Positions 22,246 through 32,713 of a stretch of 64,000 nucleotides of DNA are shown here, one piece after another. Both the position numbers and the translations under genes were made by a program. The stretch's first letter is position 1. Each line of letters starts with the position of its first letter. Source of the DNA: Pezizomycotina sp. ARF18 (taxonomy: Eukaryota > Ascomycota); contig AZLU01000001.1 of assembly GCA_002224055.1 (NCBI GenBank), positions 1 to 64,000 of the forward strand. The letters run 5' to 3'. Under the pieces are notes generated by a model, which saw nothing but the letters and a program-made list of their open reading frames with translations, ran no database searches and was not told the origin of the DNA.

Positions 22246-23274
22246 ATGGTCAATCTCCACCATCTTGCCCTCGGCGCCGTCTGCTGGGCCACCAACCGGA
22301 TCGATATATTCGGTCTTGGTACCGATAACGGCATGTACCACAAAGCCTGGAACGGACAATGGTCGCCGTCCCAAACCGACTACGAAGCCCTCGGCGGCAT
22401 CTTCAACAGCCCTCCATCCGTCACCGCCTGGGGTAACAACCGTCTCGACGTTTTCGGCCTGGGTACCGACAACGCTTGCTACCACAAAGCGTGGACGGGA
22501 TCGTCCTGGCAGGCCAACTGGGAAAACCTCGGCGGTGTATTCACCAGTCCCCTACCGCGGTCAGCTGGGGTTCGAACCGTCTCGACATCTTCGGTCTCGG
22601 TACTGATAGTGCCATGTACCACAAGGCATGGACTGGCTCCTCCTGGCAAGGGAACTGGGAGAACCTCGGCGGCGTCTTCAATTCCCCACCTTCAGTAACC
22701 TCCTGGGGTTCAAACCGCCTGGATATCTTCGGTCTCGGCACTGATAATGCTTGCTACCACAAGGCTTGGACCGGTTCGTCGTGGCAGGCTAACTGGGAAA
22801 ACCTCGGTGGCGTGTTCAACTCTCCTCCTGTTGCTGTCAGCTGGGGTAACAACCGCATCGATATCTTCGGTCTCGGCACGGACAACCAGATGTACCATAA
22901 GGCGTGGACCGGATCCTCGTGGCAACCAAACTGGGAAGCGCTCGGTGGAACCTTCACCAGCCAGCCCTCGGTTGTCTCGTGGGGCAGCAACCGCCTGGAC
23001 ATCTTCGGAACTGGAACGAATAATGCTATGTACCACAAGGCATGGGACGGCAGCAAGTGGACGCCGTCGCAGACTGGCTGGGAAGCTCTCGGAGGAACGT
23101 TCAACAGCGCTCCTAAGGCCGTCTCTTGGGCCGCAACCGGATTGATATCTTCGGCCTCGGCTCTAACAACGCCCTCTTCCACAAGGCGTGGAACGGAAGA
23201 GCGTGGACCCAAATAACAACCGCTGGGAAAACTTGGGAGGAACTTTCAACCCTAGCCCTGCCATTAGCTCATAA
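22246..23274 (+). CDS. seven-repeat PLL-like beta-propeller lectin
   Basis: The whole protein consists of seven copies of a roughly 49-residue unit with the signature [20 protein letters not shown] then [20 protein letters not shown]. The count of NR(L/I)D(I/V)FG motifs is exactly seven. Such repeats (DUF346 type) form the seven-bladed propeller of the Photorhabdus PLL lectin family, which binds fucosylated or O-methylated glycans between blades. The protein begins [20 protein letters not shown], so blade one starts at once and no signal peptide exists: a cytosolic location is likely. Length is 1029 nt; three single C or G losses in homopolymers (near 22553, 23130, 23210) explain the three frame changes, giving 343 residues. 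Sugar specificity is not predictable from sequence alone. Confidence 0.85.
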
Positions 23275-23794
23275 GAAAATAGCTTTGTCTGAATCTTGGT
23301 TTTTTCGAGACGTTGAATGCCGCACGCAACATTATTTCTTATGTAATGTATATTAAATATTTATGTATAACGTACTAGTACTCAATATTGGCTATTAATA
23401 ACATGATTTCCCGTAATGCGCGTGTGCCCGAAGTCCCTGCATTGTATTAAATCTTTGAGACTTGAGATGCCCATTCACAGTACCGTGATCCATATTCTAC
23501 GGTTTTTCACCCCTCGATCATGGGTTCGCAGGTCAACCTAAATATGGGCAATGAAGCACCTGCAGCGAACTTAGGTACTAGTATGCGATTATGAACCGAG
23601 GTACGCACCAGTGCTTTTAGCCCCCTACTTAGTTAACTAAGTAGCTACTCTCAGAATATTGCCTCCAAGTCCACAGCTTGCGTAACACAGACTTGGAAAC
23701 ATTTTCTAGCAAATGGACGTATATACACAAACGAATAGTTCTGAGATGATCTATTAGAAAAGAATATATATTTAACACCCATTGTGGCGGTCTC
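23275..23794. other. convergent intergenic region
   Basis: Lies between the 3' ends of the lectin and TPR-ankyrin genes. Nothing recognised. Confidence 0.5.
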
Positions 23795-25636
23795 TCATTT
23801 GAAGAACAAAGCCCCGGCCCTGGTCGCTCGCAGCTTACTCTTATCCTCCGGGTACCGCCCCCAGCTATTCTTCACAATCTTGCAGGGCGTTATATCGGAG
23901 TGTCTCCCTGCGGTAGCGTACGGGTCGGCGCCGTGCGTCATCAGCAGCTCCATCATGTCCACATCTCTGTTGTAGGTAGCATAGTGAAGCGGGGTCCAGC
24001 CTCTGTGATCGCCATTCGTAACGCCCCCCTTGTTGTTGTCCAGTAGCCATTTTAAGAACTTATACTGCTTCTTCTCCGCGGCTTGGCACATCAAGGAGCC
24101 GTCGCGTTCGTAGTCGGCCTGCGTGAATTCCACCCCTTTTTTGTGAGCGCGATTATGACGACGGTGAAGCCGAAGGCGACGGCGAGGTCCATCGGCGTCC
24201 GGCCGGCGTATACTTCTCTGAAGTCCGCGCCGACGGTCATGATGGTACACGCGAGCTTGGAAGGCGAAGGTGTAGCGCTGCATGCAGAAGCGGAGCGGCA
24301 ACTTTTTTCTTCGTCCCCGAGAGTTCCAGCGGTACATGCCTGCGGACGTCGACGCCGCCGTAGCAGTATAACGCGTGGAATGCGCGGCGGAATTTTGAAT
24401 CCTTCGGCGCCATCTCATATGGAGGGATGTGCACTTGCTCATCCGGTGCTTCCAATCAAATAAAATATCCGCGGCGTCATGCCTGCCTTGTTGAGCGCCT
24501 TCACGTCGGCGCCGAGGTGGACGAGGTAGTGTACCACGTCCATTTCGGCGGCAGATTTGCTAGTATGCTTTTTGTCGCGAATTTTACGGCGTAGTGCAGG
24601 AAAGTATACTCGGAGTCTCTTCCGTCGTTGATGTCGGCGGCGGCGGCGCCGGAGAATATCTCTTTCAGGCCGATCAGGTCGTCTGCGTCGATGAGTTCCA
24701 TGATAAATTGCCGTACTTCTTCCGTGAGCTGCTGCTTTCCTTCGGTTCGGGCGTCGGTTCGGGCGTCGGTTCGGGTGTCCGTTCGAGCGTCGCTACCGCT
24801 TTCAGCGGTGGTGGTCGGAGGACCTAAGTCGCTAATCTTTACCCGTGATATCGAAGTAGGCAGATTTTCGCCTTTCCACCTTTCCTTCAATAACGCTCTG
24901 TACGCCTCTGCTTCGTCTGCTTCGCCCTTAGCATCAGCTATCGCGGCTTTAGCAGCCAGAAATCCGGCGTACTGCTCTTCATCCTCCGCATCTTCACCGG
25001 CACCTTTCCCCTTCGACTTTAACCTCCTCTTGACGCTCCTCAACCCTTTGCCGCAACACTCCTCCGCCTCGCTTATCTTCCCTTGCTCCAAGTAAAAACT
25101 CACGCTCTCCAAATCTATAAACCCCCGCAACCTCGTGTCTTCCTTCTTTATAAACCGACACGCCTGCGCTAGTATTATCCCGGCTTCGTCATGCTTGTTC
25201 AGATGTCGCTTTGTACGATGCAGCGATATGCAATGTTCATGCATGATAAATTTGTCGCTGCATCGAGCTTCTTCGTATCACCAGAGGCTACAAAGAGTGC
25301 CTTCGTGAGTAGTGTCTCTGCGCGCTCGAAGTCGTTGCTGTCGAAGGCCTTGAGCCGTTGGATTTGTAGTAAGAGAGGAGGAAGGCCTGGTCGTCGTCGG
25401 AATCCGAGTCGTTTTCCGTGCCCGGCGCTGCAGACGCGGGGAAGGGTTCGACGGCGGCAGTCTCGTATGCGAGCCGGCGCGGGATGGGAGGCCGGAGGAC
25501 TCAGCGATCCTGGGGGATTTGCAACCGGCCCCGTCGATTGAGATTCTTGCCGCGAGATCAGCTCCGACGTCTCGGTATCACTGCGACGGCCAAAGGTCGT
25601 CACCGTCTCCTGCTTGGACAGCCGCCGGGAGACCAT
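23795..25636 (-). CDS. TPR-ankyrin protein, paralogue of the 12.5-kb gene
   Basis: ATG at 25636 (MVSRRLSKQETVTTFGRRSD) leads a Ser/Pro-rich N-terminus, then TPR-like helices: FDSNDFERAETLLTKALFVA, HDEAGIILAQACRFIKKED, EQGKISEAEECCGKGLRSVK. A linker of DARTDTRTDARTDART repeats (24735-24795) joins a C-terminal ankyrin part: ELIDADDLIGLKEIFSGAAA, EYTFLHYAVKFATK, then HRGWTPLHYATYNRDVDMME and LLMTHGADPYATAGRHSD, with the stop at 23795. The region FHALYCYGGVDV matches the first ankyrin gene. TPR plus ankyrin implies scaffold or adaptor work; no enzyme domain is visible. Three or more frame jumps are present. Confidence 0.75.
24735..24795. repeat. 12-bp minisatellite encoding (D-A-R-T)n linker
   Basis: About four to five tandem copies of a 12-bp unit similar to GGTTCGGGCGTC within the TPR-ankyrin coding sequence. 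It translates as repeated DART/DTRT tetrapeptides between the TPR and ankyrin parts. Confidence 0.7.
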
Positions 25637-26642
25637 GCCCGCGGACGGTCCGTTTCGCGTCTAGCTATCTGCGATGACGGGCCGATTTAAAACTGGCCGG
25701 GATAGCTCTACCAACAGGTACCAATAAACGCGCGTGACTGGACATATTAATGTTGTGATGAAAGACACCAGGCATACCCGGCGTTAGCTTTGCAAGGAAA
25801 CGCTCCATCCAGCTGCAAAAGCTATTTAAGACGGGTATTACAGTAAGCAGGATGAGGTCGATATCATACGCAAACCAGAATTCTCTGAAGTGCCTCTTGG
25901 ATCTTACTAAACTCTACAGTATCCCAGCGTTTCCTGGGCAGCGGTGTATGTGCTTAGTCTCTCTGCGCTTTGAGTTATCAGTATTTCGATATTTTAGACT
26001 CATTGATACGCTTGCTAGTATCGGTTTGAACCTATCTGAGGGCCCGGCCGTAATCGCAAATAGGTAATCTTTGATATAACTCTTTTTTTTTTTTTTTTTT
26101 TTCCTATCGATATGATGAACTATACTGGGTTCGTAGCGATTTTGGTTAGTGTTATTATTTTGTAGTTTGAGATATAGCCCTCTGACTCAGAGCGCCGCGA
26201 AAGATCCAATTGATCCAAAGCTTCTCCCTTTGAACCTATCTGAGGGCCCCGGCCGTAATCGCAAATAGGTAATCTTTGAATATAACTCTTTTTTTTTTTT
26301 TTTTTTTTTTCCTATCGATATGATGAACTATACTGGGTTCGTAGCGATTTTGGGTTTAGTGTTATTATTTTTGTAGTTGAGATATAGCCCTCTGACTCAG
26401 AGCGCCCGCGAAAGAATCCAATTGATCCAAAGCTTCTCCCCGATCAGTTTGGCATCTTGACTCATCGATACACCATGTCATGGACCGCAATGGAAGTCGG
26501 CTAGCCAGCCCTATCCGTCACGAATTGGACTTAAATAAATATCGCTTTCATTTCCTTCTGTTGATTGTTGAATTCCTCACGATCCTCCATCGAGAATCAT
26601 TATCTTATATTGTGATTTTGTCACTGCTGGAGTGCTACCACA
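25637..26642. other. intergenic, holding the tandem duplication
   Basis: The upstream region shared by the divergent TPR-ankyrin and RNA ligase genes. Apart from the duplication nothing is recognised. Confidence 0.5.
26026..26438. repeat. tandem direct duplication, about 205 bp per copy
   Basis: Copy 1 runs about 26026-26228 and copy 2 about 26230-26438. Each contains GAACCTATCTGAGGGCCC, a T-run of about 20, ACTGGGTTCGTAGCG and ATCCAAAGCTTCTCCC. I found no substitution between them: differences are single- or double-base length changes in homopolymers (CCC/CCCC, GATAT/GAATAT, GG/GGG, TTTT/TTTTT, AGAT/AGAAT). That pattern suits two error-bearing reads of one locus joined end to end. Confidence 0.85.
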
Positions 26643-27713
26643 ATGGAGTCGTCCACTACTATCCCTAATGAAAAGGCCGCCGGCCTCGCCATCACGACCA
26701 TGAACCTTGAATCCTACGCCCTCTGCGGTCGCCTCAGATGTGCCCCGCACCCTATTTTCAAGCACCTAAAAATATACAATTACACAGACAAAGTCCAGTA
26801 CCGCAAGCAGTGGGATAGCATAACCCTGTCTTGCCGCGGACTAGTCCTCGACACATCTACTCCGGAGGGTACCATCGTCGCGCGTCCGATGGTTAAATTC
26901 TTCGACTACCCGCAAGCCGTCATTAAGGAAGAAAGCGGGACCTTCAGCATACTGGAGAAAGCAGACGGCAGCCTGTGTATCTTCTTCCACTACGAGGGGA
27001 ATGGCACATGGCGACGCGCGGCAGCTTCATCTCCCCCAGAGCAAGTTCGGTCTAGAAATCGCTACGGAGAAGAACCTGCAGGCAAAATGTGATAAAAGCA
27101 AGACATACTGCTTCGAGGTCATACACCCGGAGAATAAGATACGGGTAGATTACGGTGACCGTAGGGATCTGGTCCTCCTTGCTGTGGTGGATACGGCGAC
27201 AGGGTTCGATGCACCGAATCGCGATCTCCCTGCCGTCGCGGAAAAACTCGGCGTTAGCGTCGTTAAGAGTTATACTTTCGACGGGATGACGCCGGAGGAG
27301 ATGGCGCGGCTAGACATTCAAAACGAAGAAGGGTTCGTTATTAGATACGATAATACAGGAGAGAGGTACAAAGTGAAGCTAGATAATTACCTTTTATTAT
27401 CAAAGCAAAGGGTGAAAATAGCACGAATCACATAATCGATTTACTCGCGCGGAATAGCGCGGAGGAGGCGGAGAGCAAGCTGGCTGCGCTGCCGGATGAG
27501 GTCTACACTGAGGTGAAGGAGGTAGTGGATACGTTCAATAGCGAGAAGAGGAGGAAAGCGGAGGAGTTTGATAGGCTTGTGGAGATGTATAAGGGGGAAG
27601 AACTGGAGAGTCTACCGGAGGAGGTAAAGAGCGCTGGTTCTCTGATGAAGTATCTCAGGATGATCTTTGATCCAGGAGGGAAGAAAGGCAAGAAGAAAAA
27701 AATGAACCATTGA
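26643..27713 (+). CDS. T4 Rnl1-type RNA ligase
   Basis: ATG at 26643. Nucleotidyltransferase motifs appear in order: an upstream arginine block (SLTSCRGLVLD context, R65), KFFDYPQ, then motif I EKADGS with the likely AMP-accepting Lys at residue 106. Later come TYCFEVIHPENKIRVDYG (motif III region), EEGFVIRY (motif IV) and YKVKLDNYLLL (motif V). T4 Rnl1 has its KxDGS lysine at about the same position (99). A charged helical C-terminus (NHIIDLLARNSAEEAESKL, KEVVDTFNSEKRRKAEEF) ends with a Lys-rich tail. Such enzymes seal RNA 5'-phosphate to 3'-OH ends using ATP. Adding three lost bases to 1071 nt gives 357 residues, close to phage Rnl1. It lacks the kinase/phosphodiesterase domains of fungal tRNA ligase Trl1, so it is a separate enzyme. 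Confidence 0.85.
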
Positions 27714-29013
27714 CGAACTTTTATAGCGTTTATAGGTGACGACGTATAGCGGCGCTAGAGAGTATCATTCAAGTTTATTAAATATAGATCATAATCTTCA
27801 TATTATGCCGGTAACCTGGCTGCAATGGCTTGTCTCATTTACCCGATGAAGCACGGACAGACTCGGAACTCGGTTCATAAAGACAAGGAAGAATAGTTAA
27901 TAGTCATAAAAAAAGCAGCGACGCTCACAAAAAAAACCGATAGTCACTTGACGAAACAAATTCCTGATCCTCGGAGGCGGATATTTTGCCATGACTCAAC
28001 GAACGTCGGAGAGCGCTTCTCAACTAACATTATGATCTGAACGCATGGACCGACTCCTCGACTGAACTAACCAGAAGAGAGCAAAAGATTTATTATGATG
28101 TGAGCTATACGTGACCAAGCACGTTTTGAGCAAGTTTTTCCGATGCTATTGCCTGACTCGACCGATCACTTCGACCTACCTATCAAAACGAAATACAAAC
28201 TCTAGCATCGGAGGATAACTGAGGATGTAGAAATGCCTTAGTTCTTCCAACGCGTCCCAGCGACAGTAAAGCGATCATTTCTCGTCGTTGACCAACATTT
28301 GCTGCATGTTGGACGCAGGTCGAGAGTCGAGACCAGGAATCAAAGTGTTATGGTGGTTGGTTGGTCATCACACGGGTTGAGATATCTAGAGGATTAATTC
28401 TCATGTATGGAGACGTGTCAACGTGTTAGCTCCTTGTTGTATATGCTTTTTAGCGCTCAAGGAGACTTTTGTAGGTTATAGTCCGGCGAATTTCGGAAGT
28501 GCGGATGTTTTTGCCGGGGAATCCAGATTTACTTATGTCCACTTTTACGTCCTTTGTTCTCTACCCGTTAGAAGGCGTTATTAGATTGCCCTTATCAGTA
28601 CGTTGCGATAATCTTTCTCCTGTGGGAAAGTCGTGGAGGTGGATAATAGATAATTACCATCGTTCTTCACAATATCTTCTGCTGTTGAATGTTCGAAAGA
28701 GGCACTAAGCGCAAACACAACGGGAGTAACTAGGTACGGATTCAGTTGTGCGGGTGGCAACTGTACTTCGTGTGGATGAAGTGGTCAAACGAAGTGATAT
28801 CGCTTAAAATCATATAGAAACAGTCAGAATAGCCATCGCGACTATATTTACACAGAGCCCTTAAACCATTTGCCTAGTGTTCAATCTCCTCCAGCCTCTA
28901 GATTTATTAACCGTCCAATATAGCCAGACTTAATCTCGGTATAGAAACACCATCCGGGTCTAAGTTATCCTACAGTCGTTATCAGGCTGATCTCCATGGG
29001 ACCGTAAGGCTTA

Positions 29014-29290
29014 ATGATCAATGCATCTTATTTCTCGATAATGAAACCTATAGAGCAATAATATCGTAAGCCTTAAGCTTCGAAGTGACACTCGCGTTGC
29101 CCGTCACTTGAAAGCAATCTTATATTTTAGATCGGAATGATCAATGCACTCTTATTTCTCCGCTAATGAACCTAAGGCTTCTATTTGCTGCCCTTTCAGT
29201 TCCGGCTGTGCGACCGGTAAATTTGACGGCGCGTTATTACATTTTTCTGCGACTAAGGACTTCTATTTGCTGCCCTTTCAGTTCCGGCTC
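29014..29290. repeat. two interlaced short direct repeats
   Basis: GATCAATGCA plus CTTATTTCTC..ATGAAACCTA occurs near 29014 and again near 29137. CTTCTATTTGCTGCCCTTTC followed by AGTTCCGGCT and GCGACCG occurs near 29178 and again near 29260. The copies differ by a few bases, so this looks like old local duplication rather than the recent one at 26.2 kb. Confidence 0.7.
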
Positions 29291-29654
29291 CTGCGACCGC
29301 TACCCAATGCCGAGTAACATGAACGGCCCCCCAAGCGTTCAAAGGATTACTATTTTTCTGCTCTCGACTAAACAGAGAGCGATCTTTTACCACGAAATAG
29401 TTGGCAAAGTGCGAGGGAGGTTGGAGGTCGGATCCAGTCACTCTGGCTCCGGGTTATTGGCCGCTGGGGAAGCCGATCAGCTACTGAAAGTGCTTAGCAA
29501 AGAAAGACGTGGTTGCGCAAAATCGTGTTCTCGCTATTTTAGCGTTGGAAATTGGAAAGAAACTTTTAGACACCGAAGAACAGTTTCGTTTATATTTATC
29601 GCGACACCTATCGCGAAAGAAACTCTCCAGCTATTCATTAACTATTCGCGATAG
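29166..29654 (+). CDS. possible ORF of 162 codons in repeat DNA
   Basis: An ATG-to-stop frame spanning one of the direct repeats. The N-terminus MNLRLLFAALSVPAVRPV is mildly hydrophobic. The rest has no recognised motif, and codon use is unlike the confident genes. Probably chance. Confidence 0.2.
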   Translation: MNLRLLFAALSVPAVRPVNLTARYYIFLRLRTSICCPFSSGSCDRYPMPSNMNGPPSVQRITIFLLSTKQRAIFYHEIVGKVRGRLEVGSSHSGSGLLAAGEADQLLKVLSKERRGCAKSCSRYFSVGNWKETFRHRRTVSFIFIATPIAKETLQLFINYSR

Positions 29655-31471
29655 GCTGAGTGCAAAAAGAGAAGTTAAACTGTGAAAGAAGAACTTTAAA
29701 CAAAACCCGATAGCCAGCGATTAAATTAAAAGAAGACGATAAACAGTGAACGCGAATTAATTCGATTAATACAAAACACGAGAGAAGTTGATCGGAAAGG
29801 GGGATTTCCCATTTCTAAGCAGTTACGTTACGTCATAGATAATATAGCACTAAAAAGAAAGACTGGGTGTAGCCAACGGTTAAGCGCACAGAGGACGTTG
29901 TGAAAAGGAGGTTTTATCGGTGGGAAATGAAAAGTGCGCAGATCACGAGCCACTGATCCCCCGCGGAACAACAAAAACTGTGTGGCCCTCATCCAGTGGA
30001 CTACTAAGTAAATCGGGGGCCAAGAGAGAGATTGCCATTAACCTACTGGTGGAGTCCACTTAGTAACCAATCATTACGGCTTCCGTGACTGGCAAGCTAG
30101 TGGAAACACAACACTTGTTGAAAACTTAACTTATACACTCTCCCGAGTCCTGCCTTAGGTCTGACTCCTGAATTTCTCTCCTTTACTGGTGAGCGAGGGA
30201 AGCTGGTCTCTTCTGAGAGCTTATGGTCTTAAATTGAGGATCTCCAGGATCTTCCTCGAAAAAAGCGTGCTCGGCTATTTCCGTCGCCTATTCTGCCCTG
30301 AAAGCAGTTTTACTGGATTTTACTAACTTCCTCGATTCGCTCAGAGGCGGAGTTCCTTTTCCTTTGTCTTTGAGGAAATTAAACAACGTCAGTGCATGTA
30401 TATTGCAGAAGGCTTCAGAATTAGATATTGGTGGCTTTCGCCGTTTACGCCCTTCCCGTCCTCGGTTCTCGCTTGAGCCAAGGATCCATCCCCTACCAAA
30501 TTTGCTTCGGGCTATAAGCCGTGGAAGGAATCTTTAGGATGTTTCGCGACTGTTCTGTGCTATCGATATATCATGAAGAGATAACGACAAGCCTCTAACG
30601 TGGTGAAGAGACGTTTCCCCGGTAGGGAACGTTGCCTATGATCTAGTAATTTCCCGAAGTTTGTGAATACGATATATACACCAGGAACCCAGTAAAGAAG
30701 CTGCTGAAAGCTCGGTTGCTCATAGGCTATCTATTACTGGAAGCGTGACCATGCTTGTTTGTCAAACCCTCCGTGTTTCAACACGTTTTCACAAATAGTA
30801 TAGAGTCGCGATATTATTCCCAGTTAGAGAAACACGTTCCCAACTCAGCCCCGCAGGGAAGTAGCCCTGGCATGTCCTTCTTTGTCCTGATCAGAAGCAC
30901 TGAATCGACAATTACAGCCCTTAGTAAGCTCTTTGTTCCTCGAATAGGATATATTTCTCGTCGGTTATTGAGAGGGATTTTTTGCAGTTCCCTTGTCCCT
31001 GAGTGTGTGTAGCACGCTAAGATGATTGTCGCTGCAGCTAAGCATCGAGGTTTAATAGCTAAACGACGATCATAAGAGAACCGCGGGAAAATTCCCCTAA
31101 ACCAAATTGAAATGGGACGCACAGACAGCAGAATAAACGATCCCAATGACCGGTAAGCGGCTGCATTTGAACCACTGGAGGATTAATGCTGGTAAATTAA
31201 TCAATTGAGCTAGGCATCGATGTATCCCGTCGTTGAGCTTTGCCCTGATGAACAACAGAGCTTTGAGCTTCGAGAGACCAATTCAAACTGTGGGCAGTTT
31301 TCTCCGATCGTCGATGCAAGGCGAATTGTTCTCCTGCTAATGAATATCAACAATATCCTGGAGTCTAAGTAGCTAGCTGTCCAAGATCACGCAGTGTAAT
31401 AATGTAAACATGGTAGAATATAGAGCACTCCTGAACATGTCATCGCGATGTTCCAACCTCTATGAAATGTC

Positions 31472-31530
31472 TATATAATGCCCTCAATCCTCCTCCTGAG
31501 TCAACTTTCTCTCTCATCATCATCATCAGC
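31472..31530 (+). promoter_or_regulatory. core promoter of the 31.66-kb secreted protein gene
   Basis: TATATAA at 31472-31478, followed within 20 bases by a pyrimidine-rich CTCCTCCTGAGTCAACTTTC tract and CATCATCATCA, is a common arrangement in strongly expressed ascomycete genes. The start codon lies 180 bp downstream in a good context (TCAAAATGC). Confidence 0.6.
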
Positions 31531-31656
31531 CTTCGCTTCCAATTAATACACTAATAAAAACAAAACAACTACACTCCTTAATAACCAACTTCAATACCCA
31601 CACATTCTCTCTTTTAACGAAACGTTTTTAACGAACCTCCTAATACAATAATCAAA

Positions 31657-32304
31657 ATGCAGTACTCTCTTGTCGCTCTCCTCGCTCTCACAGTCTCTGG
31701 TGTCGCTGCCGCTCCCCAGTTCGGTCTCTCTCCCGGTGAAATTGTCAACACCGTTACAAAGAACACCGCCAAGGCCGCTCAGGCTTCTTCCCAGAAAGGT
31801 TCCCAGGGTGGTGACTCCAACACTGGTGGCGATGACAACACCAAGTGCACCTTGAACGGCTCCAACCAGAAGGTTGGCCAGGCTTTCTGCTGCCAGCAGA
31901 ATGGTAACTCCAACACCAACATCGACAACAAGCCGACCACCTCTACCACCACGACTACCAACACCAAGTCGTTCAACTCCTTCGAGGAGATGATCAACGA
32001 CATCACCTCTGTCTACAAGATCTCCCAGCCCCAGGTCTTCCCAGGATTCCCCATCCGGCGCCGTGAGGTCGCCAACCCGACCAACAACAACGACTCCCCA
32101 ACCCAGAACGGTGCTGCTTGCAACCCGAGCAATTGCGCCAACACCGACAACAACCAGGTTCAGTACTGCATCCCGACCACCGTCAAGCCCCAGTTCAACT
32201 TCGGCCCATTCTTCGTCCAGGATGCTGGTGAGTCCGCCACCCCTGAGGCTGGTGCCGCCCCTCCCCCGCCTTCCGATCGCGGTCTCGACGCTACACGCCA
32301 CTAA
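31657..32304 (+). CDS. secreted Asn/Thr-rich protein with six cysteines
   Basis: A single unbroken 215-residue frame. The signal peptide is MQYSLVALLALTVSGVAAAP. The mature part begins QFGLSPGEIVNTVTKNTAKA, and cysteines follow a C..CC..C..C..C pattern (TKCTLNG, AFCCQQNG, AACNPSNCAN, VQYCIP). The middle is low-complexity Thr/Asn (TTSTTTTTNTKS), and the C-terminus is Pro/Ala-rich. The cysteine count is two short of a hydrophobin and the spacing differs, so I do not call it one. C-ending codons dominate and the promoter is strong-looking, suggesting high expression. Likely a wall or extracellular protein of unknown function. Confidence 0.8.
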   Translation: MQYSLVALLALTVSGVAAAPQFGLSPGEIVNTVTKNTAKAAQASSQKGSQGGDSNTGGDDNTKCTLNGSNQKVGQAFCCQQNGNSNTNIDNKPTTSTTTTTNTKSFNSFEEMINDITSVYKISQPQVFPGFPIRRREVANPTNNNDSPTQNGAACNPSNCANTDNNQVQYCIPTTVKPQFNFGPFFVQDAGESATPEAGAAPPPPSDRGLDATRH

Positions 32305-32713
32305 ATATTTCCTGAGGGTTTTATCGGTGGCACTGTATAATTAGTTACACAATTGTATAGTTAGCTTGATTAAGAGGTCGATAAAAGTGGATATTTAGTT
32401 TTGTTTTTATTAAACACAAAAACCTTCAATGTATAATATTAATTTGGATAACAGGCGGAGGCAAAACGATCATTTTTGGTAGCTTTAATCTATCTCTTCG
32501 GATGGTAGTTAGATGATGACACTTATATTTTAATTCAAACAAATTATTTCAAAAATGTCTCCTTTCGTCCCATCGTGATATTTGGACATTCTAGTATTTT
32601 ATTTATTACTTCTTCTATGAAAACTTTTTCTTGAAACCATTGAACCCTCTGATATATTGATACTCATGGATGTCGCAAAAATCTCAGATGAGAGAAACAA
32701 ACAAAGTTCAAAT
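32305..32713. other. convergent intergenic region
   Basis: AT-rich 3' flanks of the secreted protein and the first triplet gene. Nothing recognised. Confidence 0.5.

Larger units (their letters stand above)
27714..31656. other. 3.9-kb gene-poor region
   Basis: No recognisable gene. It holds short direct repeats at 29014-29290, a 162-codon plus frame at 29166-29654, and the promoter of the following secreted protein (TATATAA at 31472-31478, CT-rich leader 31480-31530). Confidence 0.5.

Noticed and set aside
31150-31215. tRNA-like words on the minus strand (TAGCTCAATTG and GGTTCAAAT)
   Set aside because: Spacing between the D-arm and T-arm words is about five bases too short, and the T stem does not pair (no C at position 61), so no cloverleaf forms.
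31591-32301. 236-codon minus-strand frame opposite the secreted protein
   Set aside because: It is the mirror of a strongly biased coding sequence on the plus strand; composition (Gly/Val-rich) is typical of such shadows.
31657-32304. Hydrophobin identity for the secreted six-cysteine protein
   Set aside because: It has six rather than eight cysteines and long Thr/Asn linkers; the hydrophobin spacing is not met.
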